Positions 53,827 through 63,897 of a stretch of 64,000 nt of DNA are shown piece by piece. The translations under genes were made by a program, and so were the position numbers. Source of the DNA: CAITNM01 sp037138055 (GTDB taxonomy: Bacteria > Pseudomonadota > Alphaproteobacteria > Paracaedibacterales > CAITNM01). The stretch lies in the NCBI GenBank assembly GCA_037138055.1, contig JBAXJB010000001.1, positions 1 through 64,000 on the forward strand, written 5' to 3'. Every line of letters begins with the position of its first letter. Position 1 is the stretch's first letter. The notes under the pieces were generated by a model. It saw only the letters and a program-made list of their open reading frames with translations, did not search any database and was not told the DNA's origin.

Positions 53827-55176
53827 CTACGCTTTTTGACCAATTCTGTGATATTTGAATTCTGTCATATCTTTGGCTTGATATATGTTTCTAAAATCCA
53901 TAAACAAAGGAATCGCAGATGTATTCATTAGTTCACGAATTTTTTTCATATCAAGAGCTCTAAATTCATTCCATTCAGTTAATATGACAACGCAGCCAGC
54001 ATCAGCGACTGCATCATAACTAGATTTAGCAAAACGCACTTGTTCTAATGACTGTTCACAATTAAAAGCATGTCCTAAGCGTTCACTGCCACAGTAATAA
54101 AGTGGGTCGTAAACTGAAAGTGTCATACCATTTTTTAGAAGTTCAGGAATAATAGTTAAACTAGGCGCTTCTCTTAAATCATCTGTATTTGGCTTAAAGG
54201 TGATGCCCAAAATTGCCACTTTTTTGTTTACGCCAGCAGTCTTTATGGCATCAATAATTTTATGTGCCATAAGTAATTTTCGATTGTCATTGTAGCGTAT
54301 GACTTCATCAATTAAGGAGCACTTGATTCCATGCTGTTCAGCAATTTGGCTAAGCGCTAGTGTATCTTTGGGAAAGCACGATCCACCATATCCAGGTCCG
54401 GCATGCAAAAATTTTCCACCAATTCTTTTATCTAGGCCAATTCCTTTTGCTAATGTCTGAATGTCTCCACCTGTTTTTTCACACAAGTCAGCCATTTGAT
54501 TTATAAAGGAAATTTTTAAAGCCAAAAAAGCATTGGCAGCGTACTTAATTAATTCAGAAGTCTCAGGAGTTGTTGAAACAATAGGGGTTTCAATTAAATA
54601 CAGAGGCCTATAAAGCTTTTGTAAAACTTCACTGGCTTTTGTGCTATTCGTGCCTATTACCACACGGTCTGGTCGCATGAAATCATTAATAGCGGCCCCT
54701 TCTCGTAAAAATTCAGGATTAGAAGCTACATCAAAAGAAACACCTTCAATTAATTCAGGCCTGATTTTTTTTATAATTTCAGCAATTTCGCGAGATGTTC
54801 CAACGGGTACTGTCGACTTGGTTACCACAACTGTATAGCCATTGATGAATTCAGCAATTTCTTCTGTAGCTTTGTATACGTAGGTTAAATCGGCATAGCC
54901 ATCCCCACGTCTTGTAGGGGTTCCCACTGCAATCATGACAACATCAGATGCTTTTACTGTGTCGCTTAATTGGGTAGTAAAGGTTAATCGTTTTGCTTTT
55001 ATTCCTTGGCTTACTAAAGAATCAAGACCTGGCTCATATATTGGAATTATTCCTTGATTAAGTGCGTCTATTTTTGCTGTATCTTTGTCCACGCAAGTAA
55101 CTTCAAAACCAAATTCAGCAAAACACGAGCCGCTTACAAGGCCAACATATCCAGCACCAACGATTGTAATTTTCAT
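53827..55176 (-). CDS. ugd: UDP-glucose 6-dehydrogenase
   Basis: 449 aa. NAD loop VGAGYVG at the N-terminus, nucleophile Cys267 in GPGYGGSCFPKD, and the C-terminal KVAILGITFKPNTDDLRE domain. Converts UDP-glucose to UDP-glucuronate for surface glycans; the uronate is a possible amide acceptor for the adjacent AsnB. Its start overlaps the GT2 stop. Confidence 0.96.
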   Translation of the reverse strand: MKITIVGAGYVGLVSGSCFAEFGFEVTCVDKDTAKIDALNQGIIPIYEPGLDSLVSQGIKAKRLTFTTQLSDTVKASDVVMIAVGTPTRRGDGYADLTYVYKATEEIAEFINGYTVVVTKSTVPVGTSREIAEIIKKIRPELIEGVSFDVASNPEFLREGAAINDFMRPDRVVIGTNSTKASEVLQKLYRPLYLIETPIVSTTPETSELIKYAANAFLALKISFINQMADLCEKTGGDIQTLAKGIGLDKRIGGKFLHAGPGYGGSCFPKDTLALSQIAEQHGIKCSLIDEVIRYNDNRKLLMAHKIIDAIKTAGVNKKVAILGITFKPNTDDLREAPSLTIIPELLKNGMTLSVYDPLYYCGSERLGHAFNCEQSLEQVRFAKSSYDAVADAGCVVILTEWNEFRALDMKKIRELMNTSAIPLFMDFRNIYQAKDMTEFKYHRIGQKA

Positions 55177-56045
55177 TATTTATCCATTATTTGCTTTAAT
55201 AAATCTGCCACAAGCCCAAAACACATAATGATTAGGCATATTAGAAGTCCACCAATTCCCAACAAGAATCCACTTTGTAGACCAAAGAAAATTGATGCAC
55301 AAAAACCAATTACCGAACAAGCAAAGCAAAAAAGTGAAAAAAGTAAAAATATTTTTAAAGGGTTATAATAGGTCACTGCTTGAATGATATATTGCAGAGT
55401 TCTTAGTGAATCAGAAAAAAGTTTTACTTTTGTTTTTCCTTCTCTAGCATGATAAATGATATCAGTATATTTTACGGTTTTCCCCGTCATCATATAGGCA
55501 AGTGTTATTGAAGTTGTAAAACTAAATGTCTCGCAAAGATGCTTGAAGTAATTTTTTGCCGTTTGTTTTGAAAAAATTCTAAATCCGGAATTTATATCTG
55601 GAATTGAACGTCCTGCGGTAAATTCAACCAAAAATCTTAAGATTTTACGTAAAGGGGATTTTATAACTGATTCTTTATAGAATTTTCCTGTTCTTGCGCC
55701 AACAACCATATCAAACCCTTGATTGTATAGTTTTAGCAAATCGCCCACCCTTTCAAATGGATAGGTTAAATCACAGTCAATAATCACAATAGTGTCGAAA
55801 GTAGCCGCATCAATTCCGTCTTTTAGTGATCTGCCGTAACCCAAGTTATGCGGGTGCCTTACAACTTTTATAAAATCAGAAGTGTATTCTTGTAGTTTAT
55901 CAAAAGTCTTATCTTCAGATCCATCATCTACTACAACCAATTCCCATGGTCCGAGATTCAAGTCACTTAAGGTTTTTTGAATGTGCTCTACTGTTTGCTT
56001 AATAGCATTTTCTTCATTGAAAGCTGGAATTACTATACTAAACAT
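55176..56045 (-). CDS. Glycosyltransferase family 2, DPM1-like with two TM helices
   Basis: 289 aa. VIPAFNEENAI, DDGSEDKT (Asp40-41) and the DCD metal motif Asp90-Asp92 form the GT-A domain; two C-terminal TM helices (about 225-285) place it at the membrane. Likely forms a polyprenyl-phosphate sugar. It lies 10 nt after asnB. Confidence 0.88.
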   Translation of the reverse strand: MFSIVIPAFNEENAIKQTVEHIQKTLSDLNLGPWELVVVDDGSEDKTFDKLQEYTSDFIKVVRHPHNLGYGRSLKDGIDAATFDTIVIIDCDLTYPFERVGDLLKLYNQGFDMVVGARTGKFYKESVIKSPLRKILRFLVEFTAGRSIPDINSGFRIFSKQTAKNYFKHLCETFSFTTSITLAYMMTGKTVKYTDIIYHAREGKTKVKLFSDSLRTLQYIIQAVTYYNPLKIFLLFSLFCFACSVIGFCASIFFGLQSGFLLGIGGLLICLIIMCFGLVADLLKQIMDK

Positions 56046-56055
56046 TTTGTCTTCC

Positions 56056-57948
56056 TTATAAATTCCTACTGCTGATTTCCGTAAACTTACTCATCCATAG
56101 GCTCAGGCAGAATAAACCAAAAAGCTTATAACTACAATCTGCTCTTTGTTCATTGTGATTTTTCCATAATTCTAATATTTGGTTCTTATCAAACCATTCT
56201 CTCATCATTGGGTTGTCAATAATTTGATCAATTACATCCTGGTTCATCCACTTCGAAACAGGCGAACTGAACCCACCTTTTTTACCGTATATAATAGAAT
56301 TAGGTAGAATTTTTTCTTGGCTCTTTTTAAAAAGATACTTTGTCCGCAGGCCATTTATTTTGTATTTAGTTGGTAATCTAATAATCCATTCCGCAAGCTT
56401 ATGATTCAAAAATGGAGCTCTAACTTCTAAAGAATTCAGCATACTCATGCGATCAACTTTCACTAAAATATCATCAACCATCCATGTTTTCATATCGACA
56501 TAAAAATGCTGCTCCATTTTATCGCAGCCCTTCACTTCATCGTAAAATTTGCTGAAGCTATCAAAAGGATTAAGGTTTTGCACGTTGTTTTTATAGGCGT
56601 CATTAACAATACTATTTTTTTCTGCGTCAGAAAAAATTGTTCTCCAGCTGTAATGCGCTTGCTCGGCAGATAGCCCTAGTCCTTTGGTGAATTGTTTTAT
56701 TTTATAATCCAATGAAACTTTATTGAAACTGACGGGAAGCTGATTTGCAATATTAACCAAAGTGTTTTTAAAAGGAAGGTGCTTAAAAACACTATGCAAT
56801 CTATCCGCACGATAAGTTTCATAACCACCAAATAGTTCATCTCCTGCATCTCCTGATAAGCATACTGTGGCATGCTTGCGCGCAAGTGAAGACAATGTAT
56901 ACATAGGAATCATTGATGTATCAGCAAATGGTTCATCAGAACATTCAACAATTCTTTTTACAAAGTCTGCATTCTCTGTGGGCATAATTTCCCAAAAATG
57001 CTCAATACCACTATGGTTAGCTACCATCTTAGCTTTATCAAGTTCGTCATATGACTTATCTTTAAATCCGATTGTAAACGCTTGTATATGTCTACTGCTT
57101 TGTGATTTCGCCATAGCGGCTGCCATTGCTGAAGAATCCATTCCTCCACTTAAAAACACACCTAATTGAACATCCGAAAGAGAGCAATCCTTTACAGTAT
57201 CAGCAAAAATCATATTAAATTGTTCAATTAAATCCGATTCGGAAAGACTCCATTTTGGTGCATAGAAAGATTCCGCTAATGACCAATAAGGCTTTGTTAC
57301 AGGGGATTCATTTTTTTTGAAAACTATATAATTTGCAGGAGCTAGTTTGTGAATATTTTCTAAAATACATTGATCTGTCAGAATATAGTTTAACGATAAA
57401 AATTGCGAAATAGCACTAGGATTAATAGATTTCGGACACTGAGGGTGCTCAAGTAATCCTTTAAGTTCCGACGCGAAAACAACTCCATTGTTTGGCAGTT
57501 TAAAATAATAAAGGGGTTTTTCCCCAAACCTGTCTCTAACTAAATAAAGCTCTTTTAATTGGCTGTCCCACAAAGCAAAAGCAAACATGCCCTCAAAGTG
57601 TGATAATGCATCAACTCCCCAATGACTCCAGGCAATTAAAATAACTTCGGTATCACTTTGAGTTTTGAATTGATAACCAATTTGAGTAAGAGTATCTCTT
57701 AATTTTTTAAAGTTATAAATTTCTCCGTTAAAGGAAATAGTGTATCTATTTGAAAAATCATGCATAGGCTGGTTTGCTGCATTAGATGTATCTTGCACAG
57801 ATAATCGACGATGCCCTAATGAAATATTTTCATTAACCCAAACTCCATAAGCATCAGGCCCTCTATGGGCTATAGCTTCTGTCATCTTTTTTAAAATATT
57901 TGGATCTTCGTTACCGCCCCATGATAAAATGCCTGCTATTCCGCACAT
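56056..57948 (-). CDS. asnB: Asparagine synthase-like amidotransferase, second copy
   Basis: 630 aa. Cys2 glutaminase nucleophile (MCGIAGI), HRGPD and FNGEIYNF in the amidotransferase domain, PP-loop SGGMDSS near 266-272, then SGDAGDELFGGYETY. It is clearly diverged from the copy at 3394-5283 and resembles the AsnB variants of glycan and exopolysaccharide clusters. The gene overlaps the upstream membrane protein by 13 nt. A role in amidating a sugar of the polymer is inference. Confidence 0.92.
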   Translation of the reverse strand: MCGIAGILSWGGNEDPNILKKMTEAIAHRGPDAYGVWVNENISLGHRRLSVQDTSNAANQPMHDFSNRYTISFNGEIYNFKKLRDTLTQIGYQFKTQSDTEVILIAWSHWGVDALSHFEGMFAFALWDSQLKELYLVRDRFGEKPLYYFKLPNNGVVFASELKGLLEHPQCPKSINPSAISQFLSLNYILTDQCILENIHKLAPANYIVFKKNESPVTKPYWSLAESFYAPKWSLSESDLIEQFNMIFADTVKDCSLSDVQLGVFLSGGMDSSAMAAAMAKSQSSRHIQAFTIGFKDKSYDELDKAKMVANHSGIEHFWEIMPTENADFVKRIVECSDEPFADTSMIPMYTLSSLARKHATVCLSGDAGDELFGGYETYRADRLHSVFKHLPFKNTLVNIANQLPVSFNKVSLDYKIKQFTKGLGLSAEQAHYSWRTIFSDAEKNSIVNDAYKNNVQNLNPFDSFSKFYDEVKGCDKMEQHFYVDMKTWMVDDILVKVDRMSMLNSLEVRAPFLNHKLAEWIIRLPTKYKINGLRTKYLFKKSQEKILPNSIIYGKKGGFSSPVSKWMNQDVIDQIIDNPMMREWFDKNQILELWKNHNEQRADCSYKLFGLFCLSLWMSKFTEISSRNL

Positions 57949-59315
57949 GACTTCTTACTTTGTTGCAGCATGTAAGGAAAAATCTTGGTCATGAAAATCA
58001 CAATCACTGCAAAAAGAAGAGTGCTTGTATAGTACACATAGCGTGTTAAAGGTGGCTCAAAAAGGCAAACCAAAGCAGAATTCCCAAGGTGCATAAGAGC
58101 TGAGCTAGTTAATGCTAAATAAAGAAAATCTATTTTTTTGCGTTTATATGAAGCCACTAAGCAGCAAAATAAAATAATGAAAAGGAAGAAACAATAACTA
58201 TATCCTCCCATTCCTCTCATTGTATCTTTTATATAATAAATAGCAGAAGCAACGAAGTTAGCTTGTGTAAGCTTAATCCCCATTATTAATGCATTATGAT
58301 CAATAATTTGCATGACTTCAAAGCTAGTGTGGTTTTTATTGAATTTTTTATCTAAAATATCTTTTGACCAAATTTCCCCCCAGATTTTTGAAGAAATTCG
58401 ATGATACATAGTATTGTAAAAATATTCGTAAGCATATAGTTCTTTAGCTGGTTGATCTAGGCTGGTTATATCATTTTTTTTGAATTCTTCTATTGCTTCA
58501 AGCAAGAATTGCTTTTGCTGAGGGTCCTCAATACTTTTTAATGCGCTACTGGATATAAGAAATAAAGGACGCATTAAAAATTGTGTTCCGGCAAACGGAG
58601 TTCCAGCAAAATGTCCATGATAAATTTTGTGATAACTTTTTTCAGCAATGAAAAAAGAACATAAAGATAATGCAGAGGCTAAAAATACTTTACTAGAAAT
58701 TTTTACGTTCTTTTCGAAAATCATCATGTAGGTTGCATAGATAAAAGCAACCACATAAAAAAAGACAAATTGTTGCCGTGTGAAGCATAATAAAAAAAGA
58801 AAAGTGACGAATAAGATAGTGTTTTTCGTATCCTTATAAGCTAGCACTTTAAAAAATGACAGTGATGCTAGTAGAAATAATGGGTAAGCAATGCTCTCAC
58901 TAATTATGTTGAAAGCTGATACATGTGTGGCAAGTGGAAATAAGAAAATTCCTACAAGTGCTACATGCAAATAAAAATTCAAATTAAAAAAAGTTCGCAG
59001 GAAGTTTGTGAGGAAATATATGGCTCCTAACGAAAATAAAGTCTGAAAAATAGCCAAATATTTAAACACATTTTCCTTAAAAAGAAATTTGAAAAAAGTA
59101 ATAATTAACGGGTACATACCTATTCTTAATATGCTGTTGTTTTCATAAGAACCAGTATCAGGAGAAAAAATTGGATCATTATTCAAAAGAAAAACAATAG
59201 CTAGAAGAAAAACAAAGAAAATACCTTTATCTTTTGTGATTTTAGAAAACATGTCTATCATTAGCGCTCGTGTAACTATTTCTGGAATTATCAACGTATT
59301 TAGACAAAACATCAA
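57936..59315 (-). CDS. Polytopic membrane protein, possible GT-C glycosyltransferase or polymerase
   Basis: Up to 459 aa with about 10-12 TM segments. The loop after the first TM has FSPDTGSYENN followed by RIGMYPLIITFF. This Asp-rich loop plus an Arg-x3-Tyr-Pro pattern is reminiscent of GT-C enzymes that use lipid-linked sugars, or of polysaccharide polymerases. No exact family was recognised. An alternative start at Met19 (59261) gives a more usual N-terminus. Context (glycan cluster) supports a polymer assembly role. Confidence 0.6.
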   Translation of the reverse strand: MMFCLNTLIIPEIVTRALMIDMFSKITKDKGIFFVFLLAIVFLLNNDPIFSPDTGSYENNSILRIGMYPLIITFFKFLFKENVFKYLAIFQTLFSLGAIYFLTNFLRTFFNLNFYLHVALVGIFLFPLATHVSAFNIISESIAYPLFLLASLSFFKVLAYKDTKNTILFVTFLFLLCFTRQQFVFFYVVAFIYATYMMIFEKNVKISSKVFLASALSLCSFFIAEKSYHKIYHGHFAGTPFAGTQFLMRPLFLISSSALKSIEDPQQKQFLLEAIEEFKKNDITSLDQPAKELYAYEYFYNTMYHRISSKIWGEIWSKDILDKKFNKNHTSFEVMQIIDHNALIMGIKLTQANFVASAIYYIKDTMRGMGGYSYCFFLFIILFCCLVASYKRKKIDFLYLALTSSALMHLGNSALVCLFEPPLTRYVYYTSTLLFAVIVIFMTKIFPYMLQQSKKSCAE

Positions 59316-59323
59316 ATACTTAT

Positions 59324-62300
59324 TTACATGCTTCGTAATTGCCTAATTACATAATCTAGCAACAATAGATACTGACTAGAATCTGCAGCACTTGCTATAT
59401 GTTTTTTAAGCTGATCATAAAGTTCATTATATATTGCAAGCCTTTCGTTATTCCAAGCTTGTTGGCATAAATTTGCAATTACTTGAATTAAATCGTGCTG
59501 AAGCAATAACCATGAGGCGGTTTGCCAAGAAGTGGTGGGACTAATTGTTTCAGCCCATTCCCATAAATATGACAGGTTTAATTTTTGATAAACACTGTCT
59601 ATATTTTGGATATCAATTTCCCCACGATGACTAACCTGATATGTAAACAATACTGAAAAGGGTATTTTTGTTGGCTGTGAAGATTTTATTTGTGCAGCAA
59701 AAATATGTTGAGGTGATGACAGGCGAACCATTACACATTGAGCAAGATTCTGTGTTAACCGGCGTAACGCATCAAGAGTTTCTTCTTTATCATGATTGAA
59801 AGTTTTGTAGTTTTGTAATTGTTCATGAAAACTAGTTTGTTCCAACACTTCTACAAATGCTCTTACTACTTCTAAAGAATCAACTCGGAATGCTTCTGAC
59901 ATTTGCCCAACAAAACAGGGGCCCATTGTGTTGATGACTAAGTTTGCAAGAACAGTAGCTGTAATTTCCACCTTTAAAGGATGATGTTTCAAATAGTCTT
60001 TATATTCTGTTTGAAAGCGCTTTGGAAAATATTCTATGTAATATTTTTCACCAAAGCACGCTGTATATTGTAAGGCATGCAGCATGTCTTGATACAAATG
60101 AATTTTTGAGTAGGCAAGTAAAACAGCAAGCTCTGGTCGTGTTATCCCAAGGTGTTGATTTTTACGTTGTTGCAGTTCTTCATCTGACGGAATATTTTCA
60201 ACTTCTCTTCGAAGTGGCAAATTAGCACTTGTTTCAAGTTTCTTAATAAGAATGGAATAGGCATTAATATCAGTCATTGATTCTTGCTGCATGCGCGTTA
60301 ACGCTAAGGTTTGCATCCAGTTATCATACAAAACTAATTCACTTACTTCATTGGCCAAGCTGGCTAGCAATTCATCACGTTGATTGTTGTGAATAGCCTT
60401 TTTTTGCAACAGGACTTGGCACATGATTTTTAAGTTTACTTCATGGTCAGAGCAATCAACACCTGCTGAATTGTCAATCGCGTCTGTGTTAATACGTCCA
60501 CCATTGAGGGCATACTCTATACGGCCTAATTGCGTTAATCCAAGGTTGGCTCCTTCACCAATGATCTTTGCTTTAATTATACGTGCATCGACGCGCACAG
60601 AATCATTTGCCCTATCTGCAACTGCTGTATGACTTTCAATTTGTGATTTTATAAATGTTCCAATTCCTCCGAAAAATAGTAAATCAACTTGCGTTTGCAA
60701 AATCTTGCTTACTAATTCATCCGGAGAAAGCTCAGGTACATCTATATTAAAAACATTAGCTACTTCTGGGGTGATTTCTATAATTTTTGCTGATCTATCA
60801 TACACGCCACCACCTTTGGAAATTTTTGATAGGTCATAATTTTCCCAAGCGCCAAGCGAACTAAATAACCTTTGTCTTTCGCCATAGCTTATTTCAGGGT
60901 TCGGAGTCGGATCTAGAAAAATATGTTTATGGTTAAATGCTGCCATCAAACAAATTTTCTGTGATTGCAGCATGCCATTTCCAAACACGTCACCCGCCAT
61001 GTCACCTACGCCTACCACTGATATAGGGGTATTTTGGCAATCAATACCCAACTCCCAAAAATGTCTACGTACAGCAATCCAAGCACCACGGGCAGTTATG
61101 CCTAACTTTTTATGGTCATACCCATTAGAGCCACCTGATGCAAAAGCATCTCCTAACCAAAAACTTACTTTATTTGAAATTTCATTCGCTATATCAGAAA
61201 AGGTTGCTGTTCCTTTATCTGCAGCTACTACTAAATATTGATCGTCATCATCATACCGTATCACTTGCTGAGGCGGCCTAATCTGATTTTCTACCAAGTT
61301 ATCAGTGAGTGATAGCAATTGCTCAATAAATAGCTTATATGAATTTACAACAATAGTTTTAAGGGTTTGATCAGAGCATCCTGATTCTTGTAAAGCGTTG
61401 TAGTTTTTAACAACAAATCCGCCTTTTGAGCCAACTGGTACAATGACTGAATTTTTAACCATTTGGGCTTTCATTAATCCTAGAACTTCTGATCTAAAAT
61501 CTTCAGGGCGATCGGACCAACGAATTCCTCCTCGAGCAATTTTTCCGCCACGTAAATGACAACCTTCTACCGTTGGAGAATAAACAAAAATTTCAACGAG
61601 TGGTGATGGCTTTGGAATTTCAATAATCATGGTTGAATCAGCTTTGAAACTCACGCAATGAGGTGCGCATCCAGTTTGAAATGCAGTCGTGCGCAACGTT
61701 GCCTGAATAACATTTTGAAACCTGCGCATAATGCGATCATGATCAAGACGCTTAATAACGGAAAATGACTGAAAAATTTTGACCTTTAAATTTTCAAGTT
61801 CTAATAATCTTTTTTCGTTAGAGATGCCAAGAGAAAACATCTGATAAAAATATTTAACTAATAATTGTGTTATAGATGGATACGCAACCAAACAATCAGC
61901 TAAAGCTTTCTGGGAATAATTAAGGCCTAGCTGTTTTAAAAAGCGTCCATAGGCTCTTAATATTATAATTTCTTTAAAATCAAGATCACAAGAAACAGTT
62001 AGTGCATTAAAGGGGTCAACTTCTATTAGTTCTGCCCATGCTTGCTTTAAACCTTCAACTAACTTTTGAAGAGTAGAAGCAGGCAATTCTAAATCATTTA
62101 AATTAGAAATTTCATAGTAATGCATCCATATTTTTTGACCGTTTATTTCAGCAAAAAATGTGCGTTCTGCTTGTATATTTAATTGAAAATTTGTGAATAT
62201 TGGGATTATTTGTCCCAAAGTCAACGGAGTATCTTTCTGGAGCACTCGAATAGTTCCAGTGCCATTATTTGTTATGGTTTCAAAGTAGATAGCTTCATTG

Positions 62301-63865
62301 GTGTCAAGCCAATCTATTAAAACTTGCGCATCATGAGCCGCAATTTCAGGACTGTTAAGTTTAAGGTAAAGATCAGAAAAAGTAATAGACGCAGTGATAT
62401 ATTTCTTTTTACAAAAATAAGAAAAACGTTCTTGCCACGTTTGTGAGGCTATCCATAATTTTTCTTCAAGGTCTTCAATATTAACGATAATTTTTTCAGA
62501 AGAATTAAAACCAAGAATATATGTCAAGCGAGCAAATGATGTGTCGCCCACATACCCATGGGTAGAAGCTAAAATTCCCCCATATTCTTTGGAAATTAAT
62601 TTTCCAAGCTCTACTCGCAGACTTTCGCTGTACTTATGTTTGGGCAAATATACTAATACCGATAGAGAGCGACCAACTTCATCGGTGCGTGCAAAAACAG
62701 CATTACGATCATACATATTAAGAATGCGTTCAATTAATTCCACTAGTTGTTTTTCTGATAGATAGTAAAATTCATCTAACGGAATGCTATCTATGATATT
62801 ACTCAATAATCTTTCATCATGAGATTTAAGAGAAAATCCAAAAGTTTGATAAACTTTTATGGCTTTATTTTTTAACCACGGAACATCAATAGGAGAAGTT
62901 TTATAAAAATCAGAAGTGAATAGCCCAATAATTTGAACAACGCCTTCAATGGTTCCATTTTGATTAATATCCAGAACTTTAATGGAGTCTATTCTAGAGC
63001 CGCGGTATATAATAGAGCGCGCGTGTTCTTTTTTTATGTGCATTAAGTGCTGTTGAAGAAGCTGACTAGCTGGCTCTTGAAGTTCTATTGTGGGTAAGAA
63101 AAAATCTTCTGAATTGTGAATTTCATCTTCTTTAAATAATCCATATCTATGAGTGGCTTGGTTATCAAACTTAGTATCTTTATCTGAAGAATTTATGGTT
63201 TTATAGTGTCGCAATCCAAGAAATACAAAATGTTCATTATCTAGCCAATTTAAAAAAGCTCCAGCTTGTTCAATATACTCTTCTTTTTGTGCAAGCATTG
63301 CACTTGATATATTTTGAGTCCATTTTTGCATGACAGAAAAATCATCAACCACAAGAGTTAACTTTGAATAAAGCTCCTTTAATGACTCTCTGTAATTGGC
63401 GGGAATTTCTATATCTATAGGAAGAATAACAGCAATTAGTGATTCTGCAGTTGATCCTTCATGGCAGCAAGTTAATCCAGAATCAGATCTCTGCGGAGAA
63501 AATATAGGGTGCACAAGCTCATCAACAACTAATTTATTCGTTGCTAGCCACACTTTTGTGCTGCGCACAACGAAAGATTTGTCAAAACTATGTAAAAATA
63601 ATACTTGAAGTTTGTGTTTTTCAAGCAGGATATGCTTGATATGAAATTCATTTTTAGGTGGAGATTTTCTTAAAATATCAAAAGCTTTTTTAGCAATATC
63701 AGCCAATATATTTTGTGAAGCCTGTTCACAAAGATTTTCTAAGTACCCAAAACTAACGTGCTGAAAAAAACTACTTACAAATTCTTTAAGTACAAGATTT
63801 TTTTTATCATCTTCTGATAGAATATTACTGATAAATTCTAATTTTTGAATTTCTTTAGAAGACAT
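59324..63865 (-). CDS. gdhB: NAD-specific glutamate dehydrogenase, 180-kDa class
   Basis: 1513 aa. The long N-terminal region (about 1-700, ACT-like and regulatory) precedes the catalytic core with GGKIARGGIRWSDRPEDFRSEVLGL and KNSVIVPVGSKGGFV (near 780-830), and GVGDMAGDVFGNGML near 970. This matches the large NAD-GDH of proteobacteria. It oxidatively deaminates glutamate to 2-oxoglutarate, completing proline catabolism by PutA and feeding the TCA cycle. Confidence 0.96.
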   Translation of the reverse strand: MSSKEIQKLEFISNILSEDDKKNLVLKEFVSSFFQHVSFGYLENLCEQASQNILADIAKKAFDILRKSPPKNEFHIKHILLEKHKLQVLFLHSFDKSFVVRSTKVWLATNKLVVDELVHPIFSPQRSDSGLTCCHEGSTAESLIAVILPIDIEIPANYRESLKELYSKLTLVVDDFSVMQKWTQNISSAMLAQKEEYIEQAGAFLNWLDNEHFVFLGLRHYKTINSSDKDTKFDNQATHRYGLFKEDEIHNSEDFFLPTIELQEPASQLLQQHLMHIKKEHARSIIYRGSRIDSIKVLDINQNGTIEGVVQIIGLFTSDFYKTSPIDVPWLKNKAIKVYQTFGFSLKSHDERLLSNIIDSIPLDEFYYLSEKQLVELIERILNMYDRNAVFARTDEVGRSLSVLVYLPKHKYSESLRVELGKLISKEYGGILASTHGYVGDTSFARLTYILGFNSSEKIIVNIEDLEEKLWIASQTWQERFSYFCKKKYITASITFSDLYLKLNSPEIAAHDAQVLIDWLDTNEAIYFETITNNGTGTIRVLQKDTPLTLGQIIPIFTNFQLNIQAERTFFAEINGQKIWMHYYEISNLNDLELPASTLQKLVEGLKQAWAELIEVDPFNALTVSCDLDFKEIIILRAYGRFLKQLGLNYSQKALADCLVAYPSITQLLVKYFYQMFSLGISNEKRLLELENLKVKIFQSFSVIKRLDHDRIMRRFQNVIQATLRTTAFQTGCAPHCVSFKADSTMIIEIPKPSPLVEIFVYSPTVEGCHLRGGKIARGGIRWSDRPEDFRSEVLGLMKAQMVKNSVIVPVGSKGGFVVKNYNALQESGCSDQTLKTIVVNSYKLFIEQLLSLTDNLVENQIRPPQQVIRYDDDDQYLVVAADKGTATFSDIANEISNKVSFWLGDAFASGGSNGYDHKKLGITARGAWIAVRRHFWELGIDCQNTPISVVGVGDMAGDVFGNGMLQSQKICLMAAFNHKHIFLDPTPNPEISYGERQRLFSSLGAWENYDLSKISKGGGVYDRSAKIIEITPEVANVFNIDVPELSPDELVSKILQTQVDLLFFGGIGTFIKSQIESHTAVADRANDSVRVDARIIKAKIIGEGANLGLTQLGRIEYALNGGRINTDAIDNSAGVDCSDHEVNLKIMCQVLLQKKAIHNNQRDELLASLANEVSELVLYDNWMQTLALTRMQQESMTDINAYSILIKKLETSANLPLRREVENIPSDEELQQRKNQHLGITRPELAVLLAYSKIHLYQDMLHALQYTACFGEKYYIEYFPKRFQTEYKDYLKHHPLKVEITATVLANLVINTMGPCFVGQMSEAFRVDSLEVVRAFVEVLEQTSFHEQLQNYKTFNHDKEETLDALRRLTQNLAQCVMVRLSSPQHIFAAQIKSSQPTKIPFSVLFTYQVSHRGEIDIQNIDSVYQKLNLSYLWEWAETISPTTSWQTASWLLLQHDLIQVIANLCQQAWNNERLAIYNELYDQLKKHIASAADSSQYLLLLDYVIRQLRSM

Positions 63866-63897
63866 AAAAATTTCTAATTATTTTTCCTTGATTATAC

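Noticed and set aside
53820..53840. Small hairpin between the convergent plsC and ugd genes
   Set aside because: Only a 6-bp AAAAGC/GCTTTT stem with a 3-nt loop that overlaps the ugd stop; too weak to call a terminator.
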